From assembly GCA_934097085.1 (NCBI GenBank), contig CAKONK010000010.1:1-47615 (forward strand): DNA of 47,615 nt, given 5' to 3'. The position numbers and the translations under genes were made by a program. Source of the DNA: an uncultured Bacilli bacterium. Lineage in GTDB: Bacteria > Bacillota_I > Bacilli_A > RF39 > UBA660. Below are positions 35,237 to 41,633 of this stretch, piece after piece. Position 1 is the stretch's first letter; each line of letters opens with the position of its first letter. The notes below the pieces were generated by a model. The model did no database searches. It had not been told where the DNA came from and saw only the letters and a program-made list of their open reading frames with translations.

Positions 35237-36630
35237 ATTTTTTCCCTCCTTGTTTTTCGCTCATTATGTTTCATACCAGTTACTTCACCTGAAGAATAAT
35301 CGATATTATAAGAGTCCTCAGATGTAATATACTCATAGTTTTCATCAGGATCATTAATATCAAGTATACGATTATATTGTTTTTTCAAAAAAGAAACAAA
35401 AGCTAATAATAATAAGCCACCAACAATTAATAAACAGGATGTTCTAAATGTATTTAATTTTTCATTTTGAAGTAAAGTATTAAAGCAAAAAGATGAAGAA
35501 CCAATTAAAAGTTGATCATAAACCGGATCTTTAATATCATCAAATTGAATACAAGTATTTTCATTAACATCAGATGTTAATAAATTAAGAAATTGTGTAT
35601 AAATAGAAGTTGGCAAGCCTAAAATACCGAGTTTAGAATTAAGTTGTGTCTGAGTATCATTAAGTAAATCACTCATTTGCTCATCACTTGGAATAAATAA
35701 AGATTTTAATAAATCACCAATCTTACTAGGTAAATTAGCAATACCGGTAAAAATGCCCTTTAATTTACAAATAATACCACATTTACTAGAAGTAGTATCA
35801 TCATCAGTAGAATTAATAGAATCATTAATTTTATTACCATTTTCATTATTTCTTTTAGCTAAATCTAAATCTTGATATTTAGATAACAAACTAGCATATT
35901 CAGTATTATCAAGAACTTCCGCATTAATAAAATAAACAGCATCAGCCCAAGAATTAGAATTATAAATAGATAAATTTACATTTTTAACTTCAAAATGTTT
36001 AATAAGAATAGAACCAGAAGAAGATTCAACATCATCATCATAAGTATTTGAAACATTTAATTGTAATAAAGTGTACTGTACATGATTATTATCACTACCC
36101 CAATTAAAACCACAATATTCATTAGATATATAAGAAACACCCAAATAATTTTTAGTATAAGGGTAAACATTAGTAAATTTATGGTCATTAGCAACGCAAG
36201 ATGTTAATAAAACATTAATTTTATCACCTATATTATAAGGAATAGTATTTTCATAACCAGAAGAATAATCAAAACTAAAAGTTAAATTAAGAGCATAATC
36301 TGTAGAAGTACTAGCAGGTAAACCTACCCAGTTATCTGCATTTCCAAAATTCTTACCACCAATAGTTGATACACTCTTACTAAAATACACATCTGATTTT
36401 GCATTAACATTTATAGTAAATAATGAAATAAGAATAATGGGAATAATAAAATATTTAGACTTCTTAATACACTTTTTTGCTGGACAATCCCATACCTTGC
36501 ATTTTTTACAATCGTAATTAGCTTGCTTACGCCATCTTATTCTAATAGGTTCAACAATTAAATCTAATAAAATACTATAAAGAATGCCAATTAAAAAGAA
36601 TATTAATCTTATAAAAGTATCTTCAGCCAT
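35233..36630 (-). CDS. Large membrane-anchored phage protein, candidate adsorption protein (pIII-like)
   Basis: The 465-residue protein has an unusual N-terminus. A membrane helix (about 6-25) comes first, then a short cytoplasmic basic stretch with C41-x2-C44-x4-C49-x4-C54, which looks metal-binding, then a second hydrophobic segment (60-75) ending at VNA-KS like a signal peptidase site. The rest is a Ser/Asn-rich extracellular domain to about residue 390, followed by a membrane helix (about 395-415) and a 50-residue charged tail. A long ectodomain with a C-terminal anchor is what an adsorption protein needs. It lies one base after the 107-residue gene's stop, in the structural operon. Confidence 0.72.
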   Translation of the reverse strand: MAEDTFIRLIFFLIGILYSILLDLIVEPIRIRWRKQANYDCKKCKVWDCPAKKCIKKSKYFIIPIILISLFTINVNAKSDVYFSKSVSTIGGKNFGNADNWVGLPASTSTDYALNLTFSFDYSSGYENTIPYNIGDKINVLLTSCVANDHKFTNVYPYTKNYLGVSYISNEYCGFNWGSDNNHVQYTLLQLNVSNTYDDDVESSSGSILIKHFEVKNVNLSIYNSNSWADAVYFINAEVLDNTEYASLLSKYQDLDLAKRNNENGNKINDSINSTDDDTTSSKCGIICKLKGIFTGIANLPSKIGDLLKSLFIPSDEQMSDLLNDTQTQLNSKLGILGLPTSIYTQFLNLLTSDVNENTCIQFDDIKDPVYDQLLIGSSSFCFNTLLQNEKLNTFRTSCLLIVGGLLLLAFVSFLKKQYNRILDINDPDENYEYITSEDSYNIDYSSGEVTGMKHNERKTRREKI

Positions 36631-36631
36631 A

Positions 36632-36955
36632 TTACCTCCTAAACATTTCCCTTAACCAGGAATATAAAAACATTACACAGCCAAGTATAATAATAATTGC
36701 CTGAAAAATAAGATCATAATTAACAGAATACATTACACTAGTAGTTACATCCCTACAAGTTGGAATTGTAGAATATTCGCTAAATCTTTGAGTTCCAACA
36801 TTGTAGGAATAATTTAATCCAGGAAAATAATCACGATAAGAAACTTCAGAATTATAAGTTGGAATTGTGCTATAAACACGAATAGTATTAGAGTTATAAA
36901 TCACAGCACAATTCCCCTCTTTATATTCAGGAACATAAATGTATTTATTGATCAT
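36632..36955 (-). CDS. Phage minor membrane protein with internal repeat
   Basis: The 107-residue protein has an extracellular-type region rich in Tyr, Ser and Asn with a repeated YSTIPT motif (near 28 and 61), then a single membrane helix (about 82-98) and a short basic tail. There is no cleavable signal peptide, so the topology (N-out) is inferred. Its ATG overlaps the stop of the preceding 50-residue ORF by four bases. It is probably a minor virion or assembly protein. Confidence 0.65.
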   Translation of the reverse strand: MINKYIYVPEYKEGNCAVIYNSNTIRVYSTIPTYNSEVSYRDYFPGLNYSYNVGTQRFSEYSTIPTCRDVTTSVMYSVNYDLIFQAIIIILGCVMFLYSWLREMFRR

Positions 36956-37104
36956 AAATGCACCTCTTTATCTCCTGAAATAAATGATTTAATAATATTA
37001 GCTAATTTAACACTAATAGAAAACAATAATGAAATAGGAAATGCAACGGCAAAAAATATAACAATTAAATCAAGAATTATTTGATAATTTAATAATGGTA
37101 TCAT
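36952..37104 (-). CDS. Phage 50-residue membrane miniprotein
   Basis: The short frame MIPLLNYQIILDLIVIFFAV...DKEVHL has a strong ribosome binding site (AAAGGAG, 10 bases before the ATG at 37104) and one or two hydrophobic segments. It overlaps the end of the ATPase gene by 35 bases in another frame, and its TGA stop overlaps the next ATG. The overlaps and ribosome binding site argue that it is translated. It may be a virion-tip or assembly protein. Confidence 0.65.
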   Translation of the reverse strand: MIPLLNYQIILDLIVIFFAVAFPISLLFSISVKLANIIKSFISGDKEVHL

Positions 37105-37816
37105 TTGTATCACTCCTTTCTACCCCAACGGCTAAATCAGGGTTATCAATGACAGCATAAGTATCATAATAATTAAACCAGTCAGGGTTTATAAAATATT
37201 TAATTTTTTTAAAAACTTTAGCTGTAAGTTCTTGTGATGAGTTGGTAGAATTATCAGTAACAGAGTCTTTATTGATAAATAACAATTTGATTTTATAATT
37301 GAAAAGATATTTTTTACACATAATTATTGTATCAAATTGTTCACGCAAAGATTTCTCTAATTTACCGTAAATCTGGGTAGTACCAACTATATGAACTCTT
37401 TGCTTTCTTTGCTGACAAATAACCTGAAATAAAGCAGGGTCAATATTTTTACTACCTTTCATAGATCCAAAATAAAGTTGTATTTCATCAATTAAATAAA
37501 TAGTTCCATATTCCCCATTACGATATTTTTTTAGATCATAAGCATTAGAAAATCTAAAAACTCTTTTATTATCGACTGGAAAATATTTCAGATCAATATT
37601 TGTACATAAAATAGCTTTAGGATAATTCATCATAAGATTCATAACATAAAGTACAGCAGTAAGCGTTTTACCACTACCCTGTGATCCACAAAAGCAGATA
37701 AAATTATCAGGGTAAAAATAACTTGGATGACTTTTAGCAAATTCTTTGTTATATTTAAATAAATCAAGAGCATTTAAAAAACTAGAATTAAACTCCATTG
37801 AATGAAAACTTATCAT
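37070..37816 (-). CDS. Zot/pI-type morphogenesis ATPase
   Basis: The 248-residue protein has Walker A GSQGSGKT at 44-51 and Walker B TIYLIDEIQ at about 105-113, with the QRKQRVHIVGTTQ stretch that follows in Zot/pI proteins. In filamentous phages this membrane-associated ATPase drives assembly and extrusion. The C-terminal membrane helix of pI/Zot of diderm hosts is not evident here, so it may reach the membrane through the small proteins encoded next to it. Its ATG overlaps the stop of the 24-residue ORF by four bases. Confidence 0.88.
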   Translation of the reverse strand: MISFHSMEFNSSFLNALDLFKYNKEFAKSHPSYFYPDNFICFCGSQGSGKTLTAVLYVMNLMMNYPKAILCTNIDLKYFPVDNKRVFRFSNAYDLKKYRNGEYGTIYLIDEIQLYFGSMKGSKNIDPALFQVICQQRKQRVHIVGTTQIYGKLEKSLREQFDTIIMCKKYLFNYKIKLLFINKDSVTDNSTNSSQELTAKVFKKIKYFINPDWFNYYDTYAVIDNPDLAVGVERSDTNDTIIKLSNNS

Positions 37817-37887
37817 TTCTTCCTCCTATTGCGTATTTTAGATATAAAATAAAGTATTAATAAAAAAGAGATAAATAATTTATACAT
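37813..37887 (-). CDS. Phage 24-residue membrane miniprotein
   Basis: MYKLFISFLLILYFISKIRNRRKK is split by its chemistry into a hydrophobic helix and a basic tail. The start overlaps the preceding stop by one base, and the stop overlaps the ATPase start by four (ATGA). AGGAGG within its end is the ATPase ribosome binding site. Size and topology match pVII/pIX-like tip proteins, although a purely coupling role is possible. Confidence 0.5.
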   Translation of the reverse strand: MYKLFISFLLILYFISKIRNRRKK

Positions 37888-38027
37888 TACTCATCCCCAT
37901 TAGAATTTCCACTTGTAAAATCAAGCATACGTTTAAATTCAGACTGGAATTTTTTTGTAGCAAATGTTATGCCTAAATAAAATCCAAGACTAAATAAAAA
38001 AACACATAATATTAAAATTTTAATCAT
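37887..38027 (-). CDS. Phage 46-residue membrane miniprotein
   Basis: It starts MIKILILCVFLFSLGFYLG: one membrane helix, then a charged C-terminal part FATKKFQSEFKRMLDF and a short acidic end. GGAGG lies ten bases before the ATG, and the start overlaps the previous ORF by 8 bases. The clear ribosome binding site supports translation. It may be a minor virion protein. Confidence 0.6.
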   Translation of the reverse strand: MIKILILCVFLFSLGFYLGITFATKKFQSEFKRMLDFTSGNSNGDE

Positions 38028-38166
38028 TTTTTAATTCCTCCAATTTTTTCTTTAAAAATTTAATAAATTTAATTATATAATTAAGTAGATTAAATAAAAC
38101 ATCAATATAAAAAGCTATTACAGATAGATATAAAAATGAAAAGAAAATAATGTCAAATAATTGCAT
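38020..38166 (-). CDS. Phage 48-residue membrane miniprotein
   Basis: It starts MQLFDIIFFSFLYLSVIAF and continues through a second hydrophobic stretch to a basic end (KFLKKKLEELKND). The ATG follows the coat gene stop by 15 bases. No strong ribosome binding site is visible, so translation may be coupled to the coat gene. It is the first of three successive tiny membrane ORFs. Confidence 0.5.
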   Translation of the reverse strand: MQLFDIIFFSFLYLSVIAFYIDVLFNLLNYIIKFIKFLKKKLEELKND

Positions 38167-38181
38167 AGAAAGACTAGAAAA

Positions 38182-38427
38182 CTAGATTCTAATCTTTCCG
38201 TAAGCAACAGCACTGGTAAATGCATGAGTCGTTTTTCTAACACCAAGCCACATTAAGAAGAATGACATACCAACACCTACAACACTAGCTAAAATAGCAA
38301 GAATTTGTGCAGGAGTAATAGCATTAGTTAATGCAGCTTTATATGCAGTAAAATCAATATTAGAAGTTGCAGTTGATGCATCTTCTAGCATACGCATACC
38401 AGCAAGTTTTAAAGCAGCAATATTCAT
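38182..38427 (-). CDS. Major coat-like protein
   Basis: The 81-residue protein has an N-terminal amphipathic/acidic half (residues 1-42, LEDASTATSNIDF...), one membrane helix (about 43-62, ILAILASVVGVGMSFFLMWL) and a basic C-terminus (VRKTTHAF...YGKIRI). This is the layout of filamentous phage major coat proteins, in which the basic end faces the DNA. There is no typical cleavable signal peptide. AAAGGAG is an excellent ribosome binding site, in keeping with high expression. It follows a hairpin that separates it from the early genes. Confidence 0.82.
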   Translation of the reverse strand: MNIAALKLAGMRMLEDASTATSNIDFTAYKAALTNAITPAQILAILASVVGVGMSFFLMWLGVRKTTHAFTSAVAYGKIRI

Positions 38428-38458
38428 AGTTAACTCCTTTCTTCCTTTAAGGAAATTT

Positions 38459-38478
38459 ATATCAATTTTAATTGATAT
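38459..38478. terminator. Hairpin before the coat gene
   Basis: ATATCAATT (38459-38467) pairs with AATTGATAT (38470-38478) around TT. It stands between the stop of the 101-residue gene and the coat ribosome binding site and may partly end transcription or protect the coat mRNA. Confidence 0.45.
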
Positions 38479-38479
38479 T

Positions 38480-38785
38480 TTATTTATGATGCCATTTATA
38501 CCACTTTTTAGACCTGTTATCGCAGTTTTTAGGATTAGATGGTTTATTATATACTATTTGGGCTAACTCTTCTAGAAAGTGGCTAAAACGTTGTCTAAAT
38601 GGCTTTTTGGAATTAATTTTGATACAATGGGCAACATATTCATCCAGATTATACTTTGAAATACGGGAAATTAATATTCGGTTGAATTTGTCAATTGTAT
38701 CTTCTTTCTTCCAGGCCCCACAACGAGGGGGAGAATAATCACAAATAAATTTGTGAGAACTCAAACTATAATACACTAATATCAT
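38480..38785 (-). CDS. Unknown phage early protein
   Basis: The 101-residue basic protein has several Cys, His and Trp residues (SPPRCGAWKKED, AHCIKINSKK, WYKWHHK) but no membrane helix. It overlaps the ssDNA-binding-like gene by 20 bases. The family is not recognised. Position next to the replication-type genes suggests a role in replication or regulation, but this is only context. Confidence 0.6.
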   Translation of the reverse strand: MILVYYSLSSHKFICDYSPPRCGAWKKEDTIDKFNRILISRISKYNLDEYVAHCIKINSKKPFRQRFSHFLEELAQIVYNKPSNPKNCDNRSKKWYKWHHK

Positions 38786-39077
38786 TGAAATTTTTAGGTT
38801 TAATTCTTACCAACTTTGTTACATTTCTTAAAGGATTTGATGGATTCGGCTCACTTGTAAACTCAAATTCAGCAGTATCGCCACACATTTCAACTTTTAG
38901 TTGGTCCCAAATTTTAGCACTATCTAGGAAAATAGATAATTCAGCAAAACCTTTAAATTTATCTTTGTTGGCTATGTATGATACATCATTGTTGATGTAA
39001 CCAATTCTTATTTTTTCTTGATGTGTATTCTTGTCTTCATACTTTAAAAAATTCAATATAGTAACCTTTAGTTTCAT
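38766..39077 (-). CDS. Putative ssDNA-binding protein (pV-like)
   Basis: The 103-residue soluble protein is beta-rich with alternating polar and hydrophobic residues (KLKVTILNFLKYEDK, IRIGYINNDVSY) and aromatic residues suited to an OB-fold. Size and place, the first gene of the leftward operon, match the gene V-type proteins that coat the viral strand in filamentous phages. No sequence-level match can be claimed. It sits directly behind the operator-controlled promoter. AAAGGAG precedes the ATG. Confidence 0.55.
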   Translation of the reverse strand: MKLKVTILNFLKYEDKNTHQEKIRIGYINNDVSYIANKDKFKGFAELSIFLDSAKIWDQLKVEMCGDTAEFEFTSEPNPSNPLRNVTKLVRIKPKNFNDISVL

Positions 39078-39093
39078 TTGTTACTCCTTTCTA

Positions 39094-39108
39094 GTACCAT
39101 ATTGGTAC
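39094..39108. promoter_or_regulatory. Operator copy downstream of the leftward promoter
   Basis: GTACC-ATATT-GGTAC is a 15-bp inverted repeat immediately downstream of the -10 of the leftward promoter. Its half-site matches those at 39145-39165. Confidence 0.65.
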
Positions 39109-39115
39109 CACTTAC

Positions 39116-39144
39116 AATATAACACACTTAAAGTAATAAATCAA
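39116..39144 (-). promoter_or_regulatory. Leftward promoter of the phage operon
   Basis: On the - strand TTGATT (39144-39139), a 17-bp spacer and TATATT (39121-39116). Operators flank it on both sides, with one touching the -35 and one just past the -10. Confidence 0.7.
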
Positions 39145-39165
39145 TACCATTATGGTACCATATTG
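39145..39165. promoter_or_regulatory. Operator pair upstream of the leftward promoter
   Basis: TACCAT-T-ATGGTA (39145-39157) is a perfect palindrome and is followed directly by an overlapping third half-site TACCATATTG (39156-39165). It abuts the leftward -35 box and lies just before the rightward -35, so one bound protein could affect both promoters. Confidence 0.65.
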
Positions 39166-39169
39166 TGTC

Positions 39170-39198
39170 TAGACAAAATAGCAATATTTTAATATCAT
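39170..39198 (+). promoter_or_regulatory. Possible rightward promoter of the RHH gene
   Basis: TAGACA (39170-39175), a 17-bp spacer and TATCAT (39193-39198). A 10-bp palindrome TGTCTAGACA overlaps its -35 (39166-39175). Confidence 0.45.
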
Positions 39199-39218
39199 AA
39201 TGGCAGCAAAGGAGTATT

Positions 39219-39371
39219 ATGGAAAATACAATAAATTCAAATGTAAGAATACCAGAAGATATATGGGAAGAAATCAGAAAAATAGCACAAGAAGAAAATA
39301 GAAGTATAAATTCACAGATAATTTTTATCTTAAAAAAATACATAGAAGAGCAAAAGAAAAAAGCCGAATAA
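39219..39371 (+). CDS. Ribbon-helix-helix (Arc/CopG-like) repressor
   Basis: The 50-residue protein is a ribbon-helix-helix: beta strand SNVRIPEDIWEEI, helix one RKIAQEENRS, helix two INSQIIFILKKYIEEQ. The order and the R-x-P turn are those of Arc, CopG and Mnt repressors. The gene is divergent from the structural operon, and TACCAT/ATGGTA operators lie in between, so it probably acts as the phage's main repressor. pMV158 also pairs RepB with an RHH repressor (CopG). AAAGGAG is 5 bases before the ATG. The gene is too short to be found by length cut-offs. Confidence 0.8.
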   Translation: MENTINSNVRIPEDIWEEIRKIAQEENRSINSQIIFILKKYIEEQKKKAE

Positions 39372-39396
39372 CCGGCTACGCCATTGAAACGGATTA

Positions 39397-39615
39397 AAAA
39401 TCGGTATATAACGGACCGATTTTATTTGTATTTTATTATCACGAAAGAAAAGCATTGAACGGACTTTTCTTTCTCAACGGATTATTAAAAATCGGGTTTA
39501 AGGGGCCGATTTTTAATTTTAGATCTTAATATCACGAAAAAATGAATTTGGTCTGGGTTCATTTTTTCTCAATTGTTGCAATTAAAAAAGTGGGTTTATG
39601 GGTCCACTTTTTTAA
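39397..39615. repeat. Array of five near-perfect hairpins beside attR
   Basis: Five stems follow one another: 39397-39405/39415-39423 (9 bp), 39443-39452/39464-39473 (10 bp), 39484-39495/39506-39517 (12 bp), 39536-39546/39558-39568 (11 bp) and 39582-39593/39604-39615 (12 bp). Loops are 9-11 nt. Left arms are A-rich and right arms T-rich. Centres lie 42-52 bp apart (about 47). Loops end in G-rich motifs (AACGG, AACGGA, AAGGGG, CTGGG, ATGGGT). The first two hairpins with their flanks (ACGGATTA, TATCACGAAA) recur about 90 bp later as the third and fourth. The array separates the convergent RHH and rep ends in the circular phage and stops 7 bp before attR. Confidence 0.9.
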
Positions 39616-39622
39616 AAGTAAG

Positions 39623-39650
39623 AAATTTTATAGTATATATTATGTTAACT
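39623..39650 (+). other. dif: dif site, right hybrid attachment site (attR)
   Basis: XerC arm AAATTTTATAG, centre TATATA, XerD arm TTATGTTAACT. The centre and XerD arm are identical to attL, but the XerC arm differs at five of eleven positions. This is the pattern of Xer-integrated phages, in which the phage arm is divergent. The stop codon of the next host gene is 15 bp away. Confidence 0.85.
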
Positions 39651-39665
39651 TATATTTCTTTTTCA

Positions 39666-40991
39666 TTATCTAACTAAACTGATTATTAATATTATTATTA
39701 TAACAAGGACTATTCCAATGGAAACATACAAAAGTATATTACCTCCTACAGAATGGTCATTTAAGTCGACTGTAGTATTTTGGTCTTTATTTTGATCAGT
39801 TTTAATTGATTCATTAGTATTTTTAGTATCTTTAACATTTTCAAACATATTATTTTTTTCTTCATCTTCGCCAACAGCGCTATAATATAAACCATATTCA
39901 CAAGGACTATACGTTTTAATTTGTGTTGCACTAGTGTAGGGTTTATCATTACCATTAAGCCAAGAAGTAAACCGAGTACCTTGCTGTGATAAATGGTATG
40001 AATAGCCTATTTTAGATACTTCATAAGCTGTTTTACCACCAAATGATGTAAGCGGTTTATCATAATCTAAAACAATCTTGTTATCTTTATATAAATGTAA
40101 ATATAGTTTTTGAATTTGCCAAGGTTCATACCCTACTCCATCAATCACATAATTTTTGTCACTAGCTAGTTTGTAAGCACTCTCAAGTGCATAAGTATTA
40201 AGCATATGCTGTCCATGACCATACTCCCCTTTTTCATCGTGACCTACAACAACATAAGGTTTGTATTTTCTTATTTGAGTTGCCTCATATCTCACTGCAT
40301 CCTCTATAGAAAATCCTGCATTCTGTAAATTTAATAATGCGCCATCTCTTGTTGTTGCCCAAGCATCTGGAAAATCACTTACAACTGGATAATATTTGAT
40401 TCCTACAGCCCATAATCCATTTAAAAGTTCATGATATCTTAAAACATTATTTGTATGTCTTGTAAAATAAACAACCTGAATTTTTTTGCCAGCATCTACA
40501 TAAGTTGGCATTAACCCTGCGAAAAAGAGTTGTTCATCATCGGCGTGAGTTGTAAAAAGCATTAAATCTGCAGTATCCAAACTTTTCCAATCTTGAACCA
40601 TATCAGGCAAATTATCATCATTATAAATATAAATATCCGCTATAGAAAATTCATCATCATATTGTATTTTGAATGTTTTAACATTATTATTAACTTTGAT
40701 AAGTTCATGTAAATAACCATTTTGCCCTACAATATTTTCATAATTTTCAAAAAGAATTTTTCCTTTTGTAGAATGATCGTGATACATAATATAAACATTT
40801 TTAATATCCTCTTCACACTCGACATTTACAGCATAATTTTTTGATTTAGTTAAAAATGTTGAGAAATTATCGTCAGTTATGTCCTTTGTAGGATAATAAC
40901 CAACTTTTATAGTACACTTGCTTGTAATATCTTTTGCATTTACCATTATAGGTAATACCATCATAATAATTAAAATAATAAATTTTTTCAC
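39666..40991 (-). CDS. Secreted PIG-L/LmbE-type deacetylase with C-terminal membrane anchor
   Basis: The 441-residue protein starts with a signal peptide (VKKFIILIIMMVL, cleavage near VNA-KD) and has a C-terminal membrane helix. In between, MLFTTHADDEQLFFAG is the HPDDE-type zinc motif, YFTRHTNN follows, and GHDEKGEYGHGQHML supplies the third histidine region, all typical of PIG-L de-N-acetylases. It probably removes an N-acetyl group from a surface sugar. The GTG at 40991 is chosen because AAAGGTGG lies 5 bases upstream; an ATG at 41027 would overlap a TATACT promoter-like box. It ends 15 bp from attR. Confidence 0.85.
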   Translation of the reverse strand: MKKFIILIIMMVLPIMVNAKDITSKCTIKVGYYPTKDITDDNFSTFLTKSKNYAVNVECEEDIKNVYIMYHDHSTKGKILFENYENIVGQNGYLHELIKVNNNVKTFKIQYDDEFSIADIYIYNDDNLPDMVQDWKSLDTADLMLFTTHADDEQLFFAGLMPTYVDAGKKIQVVYFTRHTNNVLRYHELLNGLWAVGIKYYPVVSDFPDAWATTRDGALLNLQNAGFSIEDAVRYEATQIRKYKPYVVVGHDEKGEYGHGQHMLNTYALESAYKLASDKNYVIDGVGYEPWQIQKLYLHLYKDNKIVLDYDKPLTSFGGKTAYEVSKIGYSYHLSQQGTRFTSWLNGNDKPYTSATQIKTYSPCEYGLYYSAVGEDEEKNNMFENVKDTKNTNESIKTDQNKDQNTTVDLNDHSVGGNILLYVSIGIVLVIIIILIISLVR

Positions 40992-41028
40992 TTTTACCAC
41001 CTTTACTATATATTTAGTATACCACACT

Positions 41029-41631
41029 TTATAATTTATTTATAAAAAAATTAAATAATTTTTCAGAATTTTCGTCCTCTAAGTCTTCAGGATGCCACTG
41101 CACTCCAATAAAGCATTTTTTAGTTTTGTCCTCAACCTCTTCGATTATATCATTGCAAACTGCGCCCACATTTAAATCAGTATTTACAACATAGTCTTTA
41201 TGTCTAGAGTTTACCATTATTTTTTTCTTACCTATAATAGAGTATAGTAAGCTATCCTTATTTATATCTACACTATGTACATACTTATCTTTACTCTTAT
41301 GAGCTAAAGTATTTAAATGGCCTAATTTACCATTAAAGGCTACTCCCATAGTCTGCATACCTAAACATATTCCTAAAAGTGGTTTATTTAATTTATGTAA
41401 GTATTTTGCTACCTCAAGTTCTAAAGGATAGATATCATCTCCACCAGGAAGAATTATTCCATCACAAATATCAATTAGATATTTAACTTTATTAAAATCA
41501 TCATTTAAAACAAAAGGCACTAAAATAACTTCTACCTTACCATTTAATTTATTATATATATTTTTAGGTATATATAATATTTCCTTATTATTTAAATTTT
41601 CTTCTCTTGTTAATATTCCTACTCTTTTCAT
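41029..41631 (-). CDS. Class I glutamine amidotransferase-like hydrolase (peptidase C26/PuuD type)
   Basis: The 200-residue protein has GIILPGGDDIYP, the nucleophile elbow GICLGMQ (Cys) and the final GVQWHPEDL with the catalytic His and Glu. This is the C26 gamma-glutamyl hydrolase group (PuuD-like) rather than a synthetase-linked amidotransferase, since no synthase subunit adjoins it. The substrate is unknown. It lies three bases after the ZIP transporter gene, probably in one operon. Confidence 0.85.
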   Translation of the reverse strand: MKRVGILTREENLNNKEILYIPKNIYNKLNGKVEVILVPFVLNDDFNKVKYLIDICDGIILPGGDDIYPLELEVAKYLHKLNKPLLGICLGMQTMGVAFNGKLGHLNTLAHKSKDKYVHSVDINKDSLLYSIIGKKKIMVNSRHKDYVVNTDLNVGAVCNDIIEEVEDKTKKCFIGVQWHPEDLEDENSEKLFNFFINKL

Positions 41632-41633
41632 AA

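Larger units (their letters stand above)
34018..39650. mobile_element. Integrated filamentous (inovirus-type) prophage at dif, about 5.6 kb
   Basis: The element is bounded by two dif-like sites 5605 bp apart. It has the gene set of a filamentous phage of monoderm hosts: HUH replication initiator, ssDNA-binding-like protein, small hydrophobic coat protein, several tiny membrane proteins, a Zot/pI ATPase and a large membrane-anchored adsorption-like protein. There is no secretin, which would be unnecessary without an outer membrane. There is no integrase, so it should rely on host XerC/XerD. All structural genes run leftward from one promoter region, and one regulator runs rightward. All reading frames appear intact. 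It is inference, not observation, that it produces particles. Confidence 0.9.

Noticed and set aside
38785..39000. 71-codon + strand frame inside the ssDNA-binding-like gene
   Set aside because: It is a shadow of the - strand gene, without promoter or ribosome binding site.
39128..39343. 71-codon - strand frame opposite the RHH gene
   Set aside because: It lies opposite the repressor gene and the operator region. The + strand frame has a ribosome binding site and a clear ribbon-helix-helix fold.
39397..39615. CRISPR-like array
   Set aside because: The five hairpins are not identical repeats with unique spacers, the arms differ from one another, and there are no cas genes nearby.
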